Positions 9,034-17,498 of a DNA stretch of 64,000 bases are shown here, in pieces. Location of the stretch: assembly GCF_001482365.1 (NCBI RefSeq), contig NZ_CP013255.1, forward strand, positions 1 to 64,000, in the 5' to 3' direction. The notes beneath the pieces are model-generated. The model had not been told where the DNA came from, ran no database searches, and saw only the letters and a list, made by a program, of their open reading frames with translations. The stretch comes from Kocuria flava. Its GTDB lineage: Bacteria; Actinomycetota; Actinomycetes; Actinomycetales; Micrococcaceae. Position 1 is the first letter of the stretch. The number at the start of each line of letters is the position of its first letter. Both the position numbers and the translations under genes were made by a program.

Positions 9034-9452
9034 GACGTCTCCTCCGACGACAGTCACTGCAGGATCACTATCGCCTATCCGGGGCCCGTGCGCACGGGGA
9101 GCGGGGACGCCAGGACCCTGTGCCGGTACGGGCGCCCCCGCCCCGGAAGTACACGGGGGCGCCCCGAACCCCTGCTTGAAGGCCCGGGAAAGAGCCGGGA
9201 TCGGGAAGCCCCCGGCCGCACCGACGCCAGACACCAGGAGTCAGCGGCGGGTGCCCACCGGCAGCGCGCGGTGGCACTGTTCCGGTCGTGCCCGGTGAGG
9301 GCCCTGCCGCACGCAGCCGGCAGGGAGGCACGACGGAGCGCACGTCACGCAAGGCAAGAGCAGGAAGACCGGCACCCCTTGCCCAACATCATCGAGTAGC
9401 TATACGGGCTGCCGTGCCGCATGAACGCGGCGCGGCGAGCAGGTGCGGTGCC
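9034..9452. other. intergenic region between ftsH and lsr2
   Basis: About 420 bases holding the ftsH upstream region. Overlapping frames in it have no ribosome sites or family resemblance. I see no RNA gene or clear repeat. Confidence 0.35.
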
Positions 9453-9803
9453 TTAGGGTTGGCCTCCGGCGGCGGCGTGGTAGGCCTCCCGGACGGTGGC
9501 GGGGATGCGGCCGCGGGTCGAGACCTGGTGGCCGTGCTTTCTGGCCCAGGCCCGAATCGCCGCGGTCTTCGCCGCATCACCGCCGGAGGTGCGGGTGCTG
9601 CGGGCGCCAGCCGAGCGGCGGCCCTGGTCGGTGGCCTTGCGGGCGGCGGCCACGAAGGGGCGCAAGGCCTCGCGCAGCCGTTCGGCGTGGGCGGCCGAGA
9701 GGTCGATCTCGTAGTCGCGCCCGTCCAGGGCGAAGGTGACGGTCTCCTCGGCGGGACCGCCTTCGAGGTCGTCCTCGAGCAGGACCTGGACTCTTTGGAC
9801 CAT
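9453..9803 (-). CDS. lsr2: Lsr2 nucleoid-associated xenogeneic silencer
   Basis: A 116-residue H-NS-like protein that bridges A/T-rich DNA and silences acquired genes. The N-terminal oligomerisation domain reads VQVLLEDDLEGG then TVTFALDGRDYEIDLS. A flexible Thr/Ser/Gly linker follows, and the C-terminal DNA-binding domain (IRAWARKHGHQVSTRGRIP) contains the RGR minor-groove motif. The ATG at 9803 has AAAGGA nine bases upstream. It lies 94 bases downstream of the gene at 9898-10371 and probably shares its transcript. A degraded second lsr2 end lies at 22023. Confidence 0.93.
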   Translation of the reverse strand: MVQRVQVLLEDDLEGGPAEETVTFALDGRDYEIDLSAAHAERLREALRPFVAAARKATDQGRRSAGARSTRTSGGDAAKTAAIRAWARKHGHQVSTRGRIPATVREAYHAAAGGQP

Positions 9804-9897
9804 GGGGGTGTTCCTTTCGTGGTCGCCGTGAGGGGTGCCGCTCCCAGGGGTGGGGGGGGCGACGCGCAGGTGACGGTTGGGGTGGCCGGTTCGGTGG

Positions 9898-10371
9898 TCA
9901 GCCGGTCGTGGTGGTCTCGTCGTCGGGGGCCGGGGGCACCTCCGGGGCCTCTGTGACTTCCTCGGCCGTGGCGGGGGTGTCGGTGGTCTTGGTGCGGTTG
10001 CCGGTGATGACGGTGCCCTCCTCGGTGAGGTCCACGCAGAGCATGCCGTTCTCGACGAAGGGCTTCCACCGCCTCGTGGCGGTGGTGTCGATGCCGTAGT
10101 GGGCGGTGAAGGCGGTGGCGGAGACGATGGCCTGCCCGGGCCCGCGCGCGGAGCCGGACCGGACCGCGTAGGCGTGCGGGGAGGAGTCATCGGCGCCGCG
10201 CAGGGCCATGACCTTCCGGTCGCGGTCGTAGAGCAGTTCCACCGTCTCGGCGTTGCCGATGAGCTCGTGGGCGGCCTTGTTCAGCGAGATCACCCCGCGC
10301 TTCTGGATCGTCACACTGGGCGCCTTGGCCAGCGGGGTCATCCTCTTGTCGAACACCTCAAAACCCACCAC
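9898..10371 (-). CDS. hypothetical DNA-binding-like protein upstream of lsr2
   Basis: About 157 residues. It opens MVGFEVFDKR..PSVTIQKRGVISLNKAAHELI. The short beta-rich SVTIQKRGVISLNKAA stretch recalls swapped-hairpin or AbrB-like N-termini, but this is only a resemblance. The middle is ordinary alpha/beta, and the last 40 residues are a low-complexity Thr/Glu/Pro tail. Two tandem GTG codons (10371, 10368) follow GGAGG at 2 and 5 bases, so the second is the likelier start. Its position before lsr2 suggests a chromatin-related or regulatory role. That is inference. Confidence 0.6.
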   Translation of the reverse strand: MVGFEVFDKRMTPLAKAPSVTIQKRGVISLNKAAHELIGNAETVELLYDRDRKVMALRGADDSSPHAYAVRSGSARGPGQAIVSATAFTAHYGIDTTATRRWKPFVENGMLCVDLTEEGTVITGNRTKTTDTPATAEEVTEAPEVPPAPDDETTTTG

Positions 10372-10599
10372 GGCCTCCGATCTTTATCCTATGCCCAGCG
10401 TTGAGAACAAGCGTATCCATAGACGCCGACATTGGGGTGACCAATGGGCTTTTTTACCACCTGCAGATAGGTGAACAGCGACTATCCATGAACGCACTGT
10501 CCATTGTCTGCATTGTTTCTAGAGCAGACGAGGGTGATGCGGGGAGATCTATGGCGGCTGACGCCGCGCGAGAATGAGTCGAATTGTCTTTCAAAGCAA

Positions 10600-10727
10600 G
10601 GGATGCGAGACGTCTCATCCCAGAAATTTTCACCCGCATGTTTCCGCGGTTCGGGGTGTCTCGCATCCTTGTGCTTTTTCTGTGCCCCTAGAATCGGATA
10701 CTCAACGTTAGTTGCGAGACAGATGGG
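10600..10727 (+). promoter_or_regulatory. putative res recombination site
   Basis: Three copies of the motif TGCGAGAC lie immediately before the serine recombinase gene: 10604-10611 (inside the 20-base imperfect palindrome 10601-10620), 10657-10665 in inverted orientation, and 10713-10721. Start-to-start spacings are 53 and 56 bases. Multiple spaced inverted subsites just upstream of the recombinase gene are the layout of Tn3-family res sites, where the resolvase both recombines and autoregulates. The exact subsite borders are not defined. Confidence 0.55.
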
Positions 10728-11327
10728 GTGGACGTGGGGAAGCTGATCGGGTACGCGAGGGTGTCGACGCAGCAGCAGGATGCGGACCGCCAAGTGTCTG
10801 ACCTCCTTGCCGCTGGCGTGCGGCGCGATGACGTGTATGTGGACAGTGGAGTGTCTGGAGGGCGTGCGTCCCGTCCCGCCTTCGACAAAGCGGTGGCCGC
10901 GCTCGAGTCAGGGGACACGTTGGTGATCACCACGCTGGACCGTCTGGGGCGGTCGACGCAAAACATGCTGACCTTGGCCGAAGCGCTGCGGCGGAGAGGT
11001 GCTGGTTTGCGGGTGCTGAACCTTGGTGGAGGAGACGTGGACACCGCCACCCCGATGGGATCGATGGTCTTCACCGTGATGGCCGCCCTCGCCCAGATGG
11101 AACTGGAGATCAAACGGGAGCGGATCACCGACTCGGTGGCCAAGCGCCGGGCCGCCGGCAAGGACCTCGGCGGCCGGCGCCAGACCTTCACGGACTCCCA
11201 GATCCGCAACGCCCTGCGGCTCATCGAGTCCGGGGAGCCGGCCACCCAGGTCGCCCGCGACCTCGGCATGTCCAGGGCGACCCTCTACCGGCGAATCCGG
11301 GAGCTGCCGCAAGCGACGAGTATCTGA
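10728..11327 (+). CDS. serine recombinase (resolvase/invertase family)
   Basis: A site-specific recombinase of about 199 residues. The catalytic domain starts IGYARVSTQQQD with nucleophile Ser13 and continues through VYVDSGVSG, LDRLGRS and the long E helix (MAALAQMELEIKRERI). The C-terminal 45 residues form a helix-turn-helix ending MSRATLYRRI. The length is normal for small resolvases and invertases. A GTG at 10734 is an equally good start. Upstream repeats (10600-10727) resemble its res site. No transposase accompanies it here, so it may be a plasmid multimer resolution system or the remnant of a Tn3-type transposon. Confidence 0.9.
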   Translation: MDVGKLIGYARVSTQQQDADRQVSDLLAAGVRRDDVYVDSGVSGGRASRPAFDKAVAALESGDTLVITTLDRLGRSTQNMLTLAEALRRRGAGLRVLNLGGGDVDTATPMGSMVFTVMAALAQMELEIKRERITDSVAKRRAAGKDLGGRRQTFTDSQIRNALRLIESGEPATQVARDLGMSRATLYRRIRELPQATSI

Positions 11328-11480
11328 GGCCGTCGTTGGCTGTGGACATCGCGATGCAGTTGACGCACCTGAGCGGGCTTTTCATCGAGCCGACTCACGC
11401 CCCGGATGAGGGGTCAGACAGGTGGTGTGCCCTCGTGCCAGGATGCCGATACCGCAGGCCATGGCTGGGGGAGGGGGACG

Positions 11481-11945
11481 ATGCTGACCAGGGTCGACAA
11501 GGTGCTACTGATGCTGTGGCTGGTGCCTCTGGCCGTCGGTGCAGGCGCTGCTGTGAACACCGGCGGGGACGAGCGGATGGTCATCCTCTTCGTCACCGGG
11601 CTCATTGCTCTGATGTACGTGATCACGGTGATCAGCATGTTCCGCTACGCCCGCCGTCGGCGTGCCTGGGCCGAGCAGATGGCGCACGGGGAAGCTGACC
11701 CTGACCACGTGGAAGGGCGGATATTCTACCCCGGGCACGGCTACATCGATACCCCGCGCGCCCGTGGACGATCCATGATCACCAGCGACGCGATGAAACT
11801 GTTCATCGTCATCTCGGTCGCGGTCTTCTTCGGCGTCACCCAGGGGGAGTGGACCTTCGCTGTGCTCGCACTCGAGTTCATCACCATGCTCACCATGGGT
11901 GTCTACCTCCACGAGCGGGAAACGGAGCTCGACCCGGCCAAGTGA
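11481..11945 (+). CDS. hypothetical membrane protein
   Basis: A 154-residue protein with three or four hydrophobic segments: LLMLWLVPLAVGAGAAV, VILFVTGLIALMYVITVISMF, then after a polar RARG stretch FIVISVAVFFGV and FAVLALEFITMLTMGV. The ATG at 11481 follows a strong GGGGGAGGGGG site, so the longer frame from 11406 is rejected. No family is recognised. It lies 150 bases after the recombinase gene and may be cargo of the same element. Confidence 0.6.
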   Translation: MLTRVDKVLLMLWLVPLAVGAGAAVNTGGDERMVILFVTGLIALMYVITVISMFRYARRRRAWAEQMAHGEADPDHVEGRIFYPGHGYIDTPRARGRSMITSDAMKLFIVISVAVFFGVTQGEWTFAVLALEFITMLTMGVYLHERETELDPAK

Positions 11946-12030
11946 CGGGAAGCACGAAGCGGCCGGGTCGAGAGCCCGGGCGGGTCAAGACTCTTCGTTG
12001 CAGTAGGGGTTCCTTGGCGGTCGCTGCTAG

Positions 12031-12362
12031 CTACTGCGTTCGCATCGGGACGTACCGGTCCGAGCCATCCTGACTGGCCTCCAAATGGAAGCCGCGCCGG
12101 CTGAGGACACGGGCCGAGGCGGCTTTGGCCCGGTCGACGCGGACGATGAGCCGGGCTCGGCCTTATCTCCGGGACCGTGGCCACAGCCAGGTCGACCATG
12201 GTCCGGCCACCTCTGGACCCCAGTGCTCGGGTACACCCAGTAATCGATCTCCACACCCTCGTCCCATCGGGTGGAGATGACCAGACCAACCTCATCGCCG
12301 AACTCCTCGGCGATGAGCCACCGGACAGCCCCTGGCCTTCGGGGGTTCGGTGCGGTAACTGC
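12031..12362 (-). pseudogene. degraded GNAT-family acetyltransferase
   Basis: Pieces of one protein are spread over three minus-strand frames. AEEFGDEVGLVISTRWDEG and VEIDYWVYPS come first, then GSRGGRTMVDLAVATVPEI in a second frame. A third frame carries RLIVRVDRAKAASARVLSRR and GFHLEAS, ending at a TAG at 12031-12033. In order these match the GNAT pattern of central beta strand, acetyl-CoA loop and the final 'N-x-A-S-x-R-V-L-x-x-x-G-F' element. At least two frameshifts separate them, so the gene is broken. Its 5' end runs into the hairpin at 12363. Confidence 0.6.
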
Positions 12363-12398
12363 GGAGCGGGTCGATGCCGGAGGGCATCGACCCGCTCC
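12363..12398 (-). terminator. terminator of the tctCBA operon
   Basis: A perfect 16-bp G/C-rich stem with a four-base GGAG loop, 60 bases past the tctA stop codon on the minus strand. It may also separate the operon from the GNAT remnant. Confidence 0.7.
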
Positions 12399-12458
12399 TG
12401 AGGGCGTCGACAACAGATGGGGTTCTTGGTTGAGGCCGTTGCGGTTGTGGCGCTTCGC

Positions 12459-14117
12459 CTATGGCGTGCCTGACCTCGTGCTTACCGGCACTTTTTCGGG
12501 CGTCTGCTCCGTGTTGGCGGGTGCATCGGAACTGTTGGTCGGGCGTGGTTGCTCCGGCCCCTCGGCCGGGTTCGGCGCTATGGCGGTTGCCGGATCTTCC
12601 CCGTCAGCGTGGGCCTCGGTGGTGGCTGGGCGGGACTGCCGTGTCTTGAGACGGCCGCCGAACAGCTTGGCGAGGATCATCACTGCGATGGCGGCGAAGA
12701 TGACGGCTGAGGCGGGATCGGTGACGAAGATCTCGAGGCTGCCGCCGGAGACGAGCATGGACTGGCGGAAGGATTTCTCAAGGATCGGGCCCAGGACGAA
12801 GGCCAGGACCAGGGGGCCGGGCTCAAAGCCGGTCTTCGACATGATCCAGCCGAGGATGCCGAAGCCCAGGACGACCCACATGTCGAATGCGCTGTTGTTG
12901 ATCGAGTACACGCCGATCATCACGATGAGCAAGGAGAAGGCCACGAGGATGCCCTGGCGGACCTTGAGCATCTGGATGAAGACTCCGACCAGCGGGATGT
13001 TCAGGACCAGCAGCATGAGATTGCCGATGTACATCGAGGCGATGACGCCCCAGAACAGGTCGGAGTGTTCGGTCATCAGCTGCGGGCCCGGCGTGATGCC
13101 CTGCATGAGCAGGGCGCCGAAGATCATGGCCAGGACCACATTGGCCGGGATGCCCAGGACCAGCAGCGGGATGAAAGCGGAGGAGGAAGAGGCGTTGTTG
13201 GCGGTCTCGGGCCCGGCCACGCCTTCGATGGCGCCTTTGCCGAAGCGGCTGGGGTCCTTGGCGCGTCTTTTCTCCATGGCGTAGGAGGCCAGGGAGGAGA
13301 TAACTCCGCCTCCTCCGGGGAGGATGCCGATGAAGAATCCGAGCACTGATCCCCGGCCCATGGCCCCGGCGGAGTCGCGCATGTCCTTGCGTGAGGGCCA
13401 GATGTTCTTGATCTTGGTCTTGACGATCTGGGCCTTCTCGGTCTGCTCCAATGAACGGAGCAGCTCGGCGACGCCGAACAGGCCCATGGCGACCGCGACG
13501 AAGTCGAATCCGCTGAGCAGAGGGGCCTGGCCGAAGGTGAAGCGGGCCGAGCCGTCGATCGGGTCCTGTCCGACGGTGGAGAGCAGAAGGCCCACACCGG
13601 CCATGCACAGGCTCTTGAAAGTCGATCCCGTTCCCAGAGAGGTGACGAGGAACAGTCCCAGGACCATGAGCGCAACATAGGCCGCCGGTCCCATGGCCAG
13701 GGCGAGCTGGGCGAGCATCGGGGCCAGGAAGGTCAGGCCGATGATGGCGACCGTTCCTCCGATAAAGGAGCCGATGGCCGAGATGCCCAGGGCTGTACCT
13801 GCCCGGCCCTGTTTGGTCATCTGGTAGCCGTCGAAGGTGGTGACCACGGAGGCTGCCTCGCCGGGCAGGCGCAGCAGGACCGAGGTGATGGTGCCGCCGT
13901 ACATCGAGCCGTAGTAGATGCCGGCGAGCATGATGATGGAGCTGGTGGGGTCCATCGTGTAGGTGATGGGCAGCAGCAGAGCGATGGTGGCGGTCGGTCC
14001 CAGGCCGGGCAGTACGCCGATGGCGGTGCCTACGACGACACCGATGAAGACGAAGAGCAGGTTCATCGGGTCGAATGCCACGGAGAACCCCTGGCCGAGG
14101 TTGCTGATGGTATCCAT
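12459..14117 (-). CDS. tctA: tripartite tricarboxylate transporter, large permease TctA
   Basis: A 552-residue inner-membrane protein, the large subunit of a TctCBA importer. It has about eleven hydrophobic segments. The family signatures GTAIGVLPGLGPTATIALLLP (residues 30-50) and a second Gly-rich IGILPGGGGVISS in the middle are both present. The C-terminal 65 residues are a polar Pro/Ala/Glu/Thr tail that is longer than usual. It is the last gene of the tctC-tctB-tctA transcript, starting 12 bases after tctB. Tct systems take up di- and tricarboxylates, and the catabolic genes nearby suggest an organic acid substrate. Confidence 0.93.
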   Translation of the reverse strand: MDTISNLGQGFSVAFDPMNLLFVFIGVVVGTAIGVLPGLGPTATIALLLPITYTMDPTSSIIMLAGIYYGSMYGGTITSVLLRLPGEAASVVTTFDGYQMTKQGRAGTALGISAIGSFIGGTVAIIGLTFLAPMLAQLALAMGPAAYVALMVLGLFLVTSLGTGSTFKSLCMAGVGLLLSTVGQDPIDGSARFTFGQAPLLSGFDFVAVAMGLFGVAELLRSLEQTEKAQIVKTKIKNIWPSRKDMRDSAGAMGRGSVLGFFIGILPGGGGVISSLASYAMEKRRAKDPSRFGKGAIEGVAGPETANNASSSSAFIPLLVLGIPANVVLAMIFGALLMQGITPGPQLMTEHSDLFWGVIASMYIGNLMLLVLNIPLVGVFIQMLKVRQGILVAFSLLIVMIGVYSINNSAFDMWVVLGFGILGWIMSKTGFEPGPLVLAFVLGPILEKSFRQSMLVSGGSLEIFVTDPASAVIFAAIAVMILAKLFGGRLKTRQSRPATTEAHADGEDPATAIAPNPAEGPEQPRPTNSSDAPANTEQTPEKVPVSTRSGTP

Positions 14118-14129
14118 GTCAGAGTCCGA

Positions 14130-14681
14130 TCAGGAGAAGGCACGGAGCAGGACGTCGTCCGGCAGCGGGACGCCCAGCAGGTTGTTGAAGATCACGTACA
14201 GGACGGCGGGTCCGGCAATCGCAAGGACCAGCGTGGATCGCCAGGACTCGCCCCCGAACACGCGCAGCCACACTCCCAACGTCAGTGCTGCCGGGAGCAG
14301 GAACCCGACCGCGCCGAAGAGAAGGATGAAGGCGGCCAGGATGCCGATGCCGGCGCCGATGGACCAGCTCTTCCGGGTCCACTGCTCGACTGGATCGTCT
14401 CCGGGGCGGATCAGCAGGATCAGAGCGCTGAAGGCCACCAGCAAGGAGATGGCGAAGGGCCACAGCCCCGGTTCGGGGTGCTGCAGGGAGCCCAGCCGCA
14501 GCTGCCATGAGCCAATGCCGGCCCCCACGCCCAGTACGAGGAGCGCAGCCGGGGCGATGGACCGCTTCTTCCTGGCCGTGCCCGTGGGCACTGCAGGTGT
14601 GACCGGCGCGGATGCTGCCGTGTCGGTAGTTGCAGACGGCATGGGAGCGTCCACCTTTCCGTCGATGACCCCGGTCGACAT
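14130..14681 (-). CDS. tctB: tripartite tricarboxylate transporter, small permease TctB
   Basis: A 183-residue membrane protein with four hydrophobic segments, the small permease subunit that partners TctA. A polar N-terminal tail of about 35 residues precedes the first helix (APAALLVLGVGAGIGSW). PGLWPFAISLLVAF is typical of the family. The ATG at 14681 is preferred because GAGG is ten bases upstream. A TTG at 14690 is the alternative but sits almost on that site. It starts 15 bases past the tctC stop, consistent with one operon. Confidence 0.9.
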   Translation of the reverse strand: MSTGVIDGKVDAPMPSATTDTAASAPVTPAVPTGTARKKRSIAPAALLVLGVGAGIGSWQLRLGSLQHPEPGLWPFAISLLVAFSALILLIRPGDDPVEQWTRKSWSIGAGIGILAAFILLFGAVGFLLPAALTLGVWLRVFGGESWRSTLVLAIAGPAVLYVIFNNLLGVPLPDDVLLRAFS

Positions 14682-14696
14682 AGTGCTCAAGCCTCG

Positions 14697-15671
14697 CTAC
14701 TTTCCGAGCAGCGGCTCGTAGCGGGTGTGCATCTCCTGGAACACGGCGGCAGTTTCCTCCCCGGTGGAGAAGGTGTCCGGGACGAAGCGGTCGCCGATCT
14801 GCTCGATGACCTTCGGGTCCTGGTTGCAGGTCTCCAGGGCGCCCTCGAGCCCGGTGGCGATCTCGTCGGGCAGGTCCTTGGGCGCGAAGAGCCCGTAGAC
14901 GGAGGTGGTGACGAGGTCGTAGCCGGCCTCCTGGGCGGTGGGGATCTCGGGGTACGCCTCGGAGCGCTCCTCCCCGGCGGCGGCCAGGGGGACGATCTTG
15001 CCGGCCTTCACCTGTGCTTCCACGTCGACGTGGTCGTTGACGAAGGCGGCATCGATGTGGCCGCCGAGAAGGTTGGTGATGATCTCCGCGCTGCCGGAGG
15101 TGGGGACCATGGAGAACTCGATGCCGGTCTCCTTCTGCAGCCGCTGCAGCTCGATGGCCAGGGAGCTGGTGGCCCCGGGCACCCCGATAGTGATCTCTCC
15201 CGGCTTGTCCTTGGCCGCTTCGAAGAGAGCTTCGGCGTCGGTGTAGGGCGAGCCGGCGGGGACCGCGATCATGGTCGGGATCTCGGCCATGGTCCCCAGG
15301 GCCCGGAAGTCGTCCTTGGAGTAGGCCAGCTCATTGGACATCGGGTTGAGCACGAGAGGCCCGTTGGTGCTCAGGCCCACGGTGTAGCCGTCGGGCTTGG
15401 CGCTGGCCAGATCCTGCATGGCCACCGCACCGGCACCGCTGTCCTTGTTCTCCACCACGAAGCTGCCGCCCAGGGACTCGCCCAAGCAGGCACCGTACGC
15501 GCGGGCCGTGGTGTCGGAGGGGCCCCCTGCGGCGTAGGGCATCAAGAAGGTGACCGGCTTGGTGGGGTAGTCCTCCCCGGAGGCAGAGGAAGATGCGCAA
15601 CCGGTGGCGACCAGGGCCAGACCGGTGATGCCGAAGGTGGCAGTGAGAGCGCGCAGGTGATGCTTTTTCAC
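14697..15671 (-). CDS. tctC: tripartite tricarboxylate transporter substrate-binding lipoprotein TctC
   Basis: A 324-residue periplasmic-type binding protein anchored as a lipoprotein, with a Lys-Lys-His N-terminus, hydrophobic stretch and lipobox LVATGC (Cys25). The mature protein shows the Bug/TctC fold markers: PVTFLMPYAAGGPSDTTAR near the N-terminus, VENKDSGAGAVAMQDLA and YTVGLSTNGPLVLNPM. GTG start at 15671 with GAGG seven bases upstream. It is the first gene of the operon. A near-palindromic operator (15707-15722) lies 36 bases upstream. The ligand cannot be read from sequence. Confidence 0.93.
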   Translation of the reverse strand: MKKHHLRALTATFGITGLALVATGCASSSASGEDYPTKPVTFLMPYAAGGPSDTTARAYGACLGESLGGSFVVENKDSGAGAVAMQDLASAKPDGYTVGLSTNGPLVLNPMSNELAYSKDDFRALGTMAEIPTMIAVPAGSPYTDAEALFEAAKDKPGEITIGVPGATSSLAIELQRLQKETGIEFSMVPTSGSAEIITNLLGGHIDAAFVNDHVDVEAQVKAGKIVPLAAAGEERSEAYPEIPTAQEAGYDLVTTSVYGLFAPKDLPDEIATGLEGALETCNQDPKVIEQIGDRFVPDTFSTGEETAAVFQEMHTRYEPLLGK

Positions 15672-15706
15672 GGGAACCTCATGACGTCGAAAATTTGTTG
15701 AGAGTT

Positions 15707-15722
15707 CACTCCGTCCGGAGTG
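15707..15722. promoter_or_regulatory. operator-like near-palindrome upstream of tctC
   Basis: CACTCCGTCCGGAGTG has 7-base arms (CACTCCG/CGGAGTG) around a two-base centre, 36 bases before the tctC start. The same left arm and core recur at 19995-20010 in front of the alcohol dehydrogenase gene. The TetR-family protein encoded at 21278 is the obvious candidate ligand. That link is inference. Confidence 0.6.
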
Positions 15723-15777
15723 TGGTCTCAGTTAACCGGGTTGTGATGGGTGACACAAGTGCATTTCGTGATCTGTC

Positions 15778-16611
15778 TCACGCCGATATCGGGGAGGTGG
15801 TCTGTTCCAGGGCCATGGTGGTGGCGGCGGCGTGGGCGCGCATCCGGCGGTCCCACAGGGGGCCGGTGGAGAGCCAGCGCAGGACGTCCATCGCGGCGAG
15901 GCTGCGGGGGATGAAGACCTTGCGGTGGCGTTGCTCGATGGCGTCCGTGAGGCGGTCGGCGCAGGCTTCGGCGGTGGAGACGACGTTGAAGGGCCACGGC
16001 AGGGTCTTGCTGTCGCCGGTGCGGGTGCCGGAGCCGGTGATCATGCCGGTGGCCACCCAGGCTGGGTGTGCGACTCCCACGGAGACGCCCTTGTGGGCGA
16101 GCTCCAGTCGCAGAGCGCCACCGAAGGCTTCGACGCCTGCTTTGGAGGCGGCGTAGGCGTTGGCGCGGGGCATGTGCTTCAGTGCGGCCGCGGAACTCAT
16201 CAGCAGGTAGTGCCCGCGTTGTTTGGTGATCTCGGGCAGGGTCGCCTTGACGGTGCGGATGACGCCGTTGAGGTTGACGTCGATGATCCGCAGCAGGGCT
16301 TCCACCTCGGAGGCGGCGACCGTGGAGGCGCTGCCGATGCCGGCGCAGGCGAAGACGCTATCGATTCTGCCGAAGCGGTCGATGGTGCTTTGTACGGCGT
16401 GGTCCAGCGATGGGCTGTCGGTGACGTCGGCGATGACGCCGTGGTGCTCAGGGCCCAGGCCTAAGAGTGTTGAGCGGAGGGCTTCGGGGTCGCGGTCCAC
16501 GAGCGAGACGAGTGCGCCGCGGGCGGCCAGGGTGGTCGCTGTGGCCGCGGCGATGCCCTGGCCGCCGCCGGTGATGAGCACCACCTTGCCGGGTATGTCT
16601 GAGCTGGTCAT
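15778..16611 (-). CDS. short-chain dehydrogenase/reductase
   Basis: A 277-residue NAD(P)-dependent oxidoreductase with a Rossmann fold. The dinucleotide motif TGGGQGIA (residues 14-21) has Ala in place of the usual last Gly. VDRDPEAL ends strand 2, where Asp favours NAD. CAGIG, MSSAAALKH (Ser) and YAASKAG (Tyr/Lys) supply the active site. A 60-residue C-terminal extension (RHRKVFIPRSLAAMDVLRWL) is typical of ketone- and alcohol-oxidising SDRs of the island type. It is the last gene of the monooxygenase cluster, 58 bases after the second SDR. Substrate inferred only from context. Confidence 0.88.
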   Translation of the reverse strand: MTSSDIPGKVVLITGGGQGIAAATATTLAARGALVSLVDRDPEALRSTLLGLGPEHHGVIADVTDSPSLDHAVQSTIDRFGRIDSVFACAGIGSASTVAASEVEALLRIIDVNLNGVIRTVKATLPEITKQRGHYLLMSSAAALKHMPRANAYAASKAGVEAFGGALRLELAHKGVSVGVAHPAWVATGMITGSGTRTGDSKTLPWPFNVVSTAEACADRLTDAIEQRHRKVFIPRSLAAMDVLRWLSTGPLWDRRMRAHAAATTMALEQTTSPISA

Positions 16612-16669
16612 GGGGTGCCGGTCCTTTCGTGGGGGTCGTGCTTCGAGGAAGGTGATGGGTGGACAGGTG

Positions 16670-17437
16670 CTACCCCATGTAGGAGCCCCCGTTGACGTCG
16701 AGGGTCACGCCGGTGACGAAGCTGTTGTCGAGGCGGGCGAAGTAGTGGACTGCCTGTGCGACGTCGTCGGCGGAGCCGAGACGGCCGACCGGTATGCGGC
16801 TGAGGTAGTTTTGGTTCACCTCCTCCGGAACGGAGGAGGCCATGCCGGCGGCGATCCGCCCCGGGGCGATGGCGTTGACGGTGATGCCGAAGGGGGCCAG
16901 TTCCCGGGCGAAGCTGCGCGTGAGACCCAGGAGCCCTGTCTTGGTCGCCGCGTAGTGGACCCCGCCGAGACGGCCACCGTCACGGCCGGCGAGGGAGGAC
17001 ATGTTGATGATCCGTCCCACCCCGGTGCGTTTCATGTGCGGGACCAGGGCTTGGATGCCCAGGAAGGGACCGGTGAGGTTGATGTCCAGCACCTTCTGCC
17101 ATTCCGCTGCGGGGATCTGGTCACCGGGAATTTTCTGACCATTGCGCTTGGGCGAGATGCCGGCGTTGTTGACCAGTACGGCAGCCGGGTGCGGGGAGTC
17201 GTGGACGGCCTCGGCGATGCGTTCCCAGTCGGAGGGGTCGGTGACGTCGCCGTGCAGGGTCTGCAGGTCTGCCGCCTTTCCCGCCGTGCTGCTGTGCAGT
17301 TCGCTCAGGGCGGCCTCGGAGGCGTCCACGGCGATGACACGGTCGCCGGTGGCCAGGAAGGTCTCGACGATGCCGCGTCCGATGCCGCCGGCGGCCCCGG
17401 TGACGACCACGGTCTTGTGGTGCTCGATGGTGTCCAT
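16670..17437 (-). CDS. short-chain dehydrogenase (FabG-like SDR)
   Basis: A 255-residue classical SDR: TGAAGGIG at 13-20, VIAVDAS after strand 2, NNAGISPKRNG, NLTGPFLG, MSSLAGRDGG and YAATKTG. It ends DVNGGSYMG in the standard way. The ATG at 17437 has GAAGGA five bases upstream. Upstream methionines are rejected for lack of a ribosome site. It lies between the flavin monooxygenase and the other SDR on one transcript. It probably oxidises the alcohol whose ketone the monooxygenase uses (inference). Confidence 0.9.
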   Translation of the reverse strand: MDTIEHHKTVVVTGAAGGIGRGIVETFLATGDRVIAVDASEAALSELHSSTAGKAADLQTLHGDVTDPSDWERIAEAVHDSPHPAAVLVNNAGISPKRNGQKIPGDQIPAAEWQKVLDINLTGPFLGIQALVPHMKRTGVGRIINMSSLAGRDGGRLGGVHYAATKTGLLGLTRSFARELAPFGITVNAIAPGRIAAGMASSVPEEVNQNYLSRIPVGRLGSADDVAQAVHYFARLDNSFVTGVTLDVNGGSYMG

Positions 17438-17498
17438 AGGTCCTTCTCTCGGGTGGGGCATGCCTCTCAGGGGAGGCATGCCCCAGAGGTTCTTTTAG

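Noticed and set aside
10482..10793. A 103-codon minus-strand frame over the recombinase upstream region
   Set aside because: It overlaps the res-like repeats, lacks a ribosome site and has non-protein-like composition.
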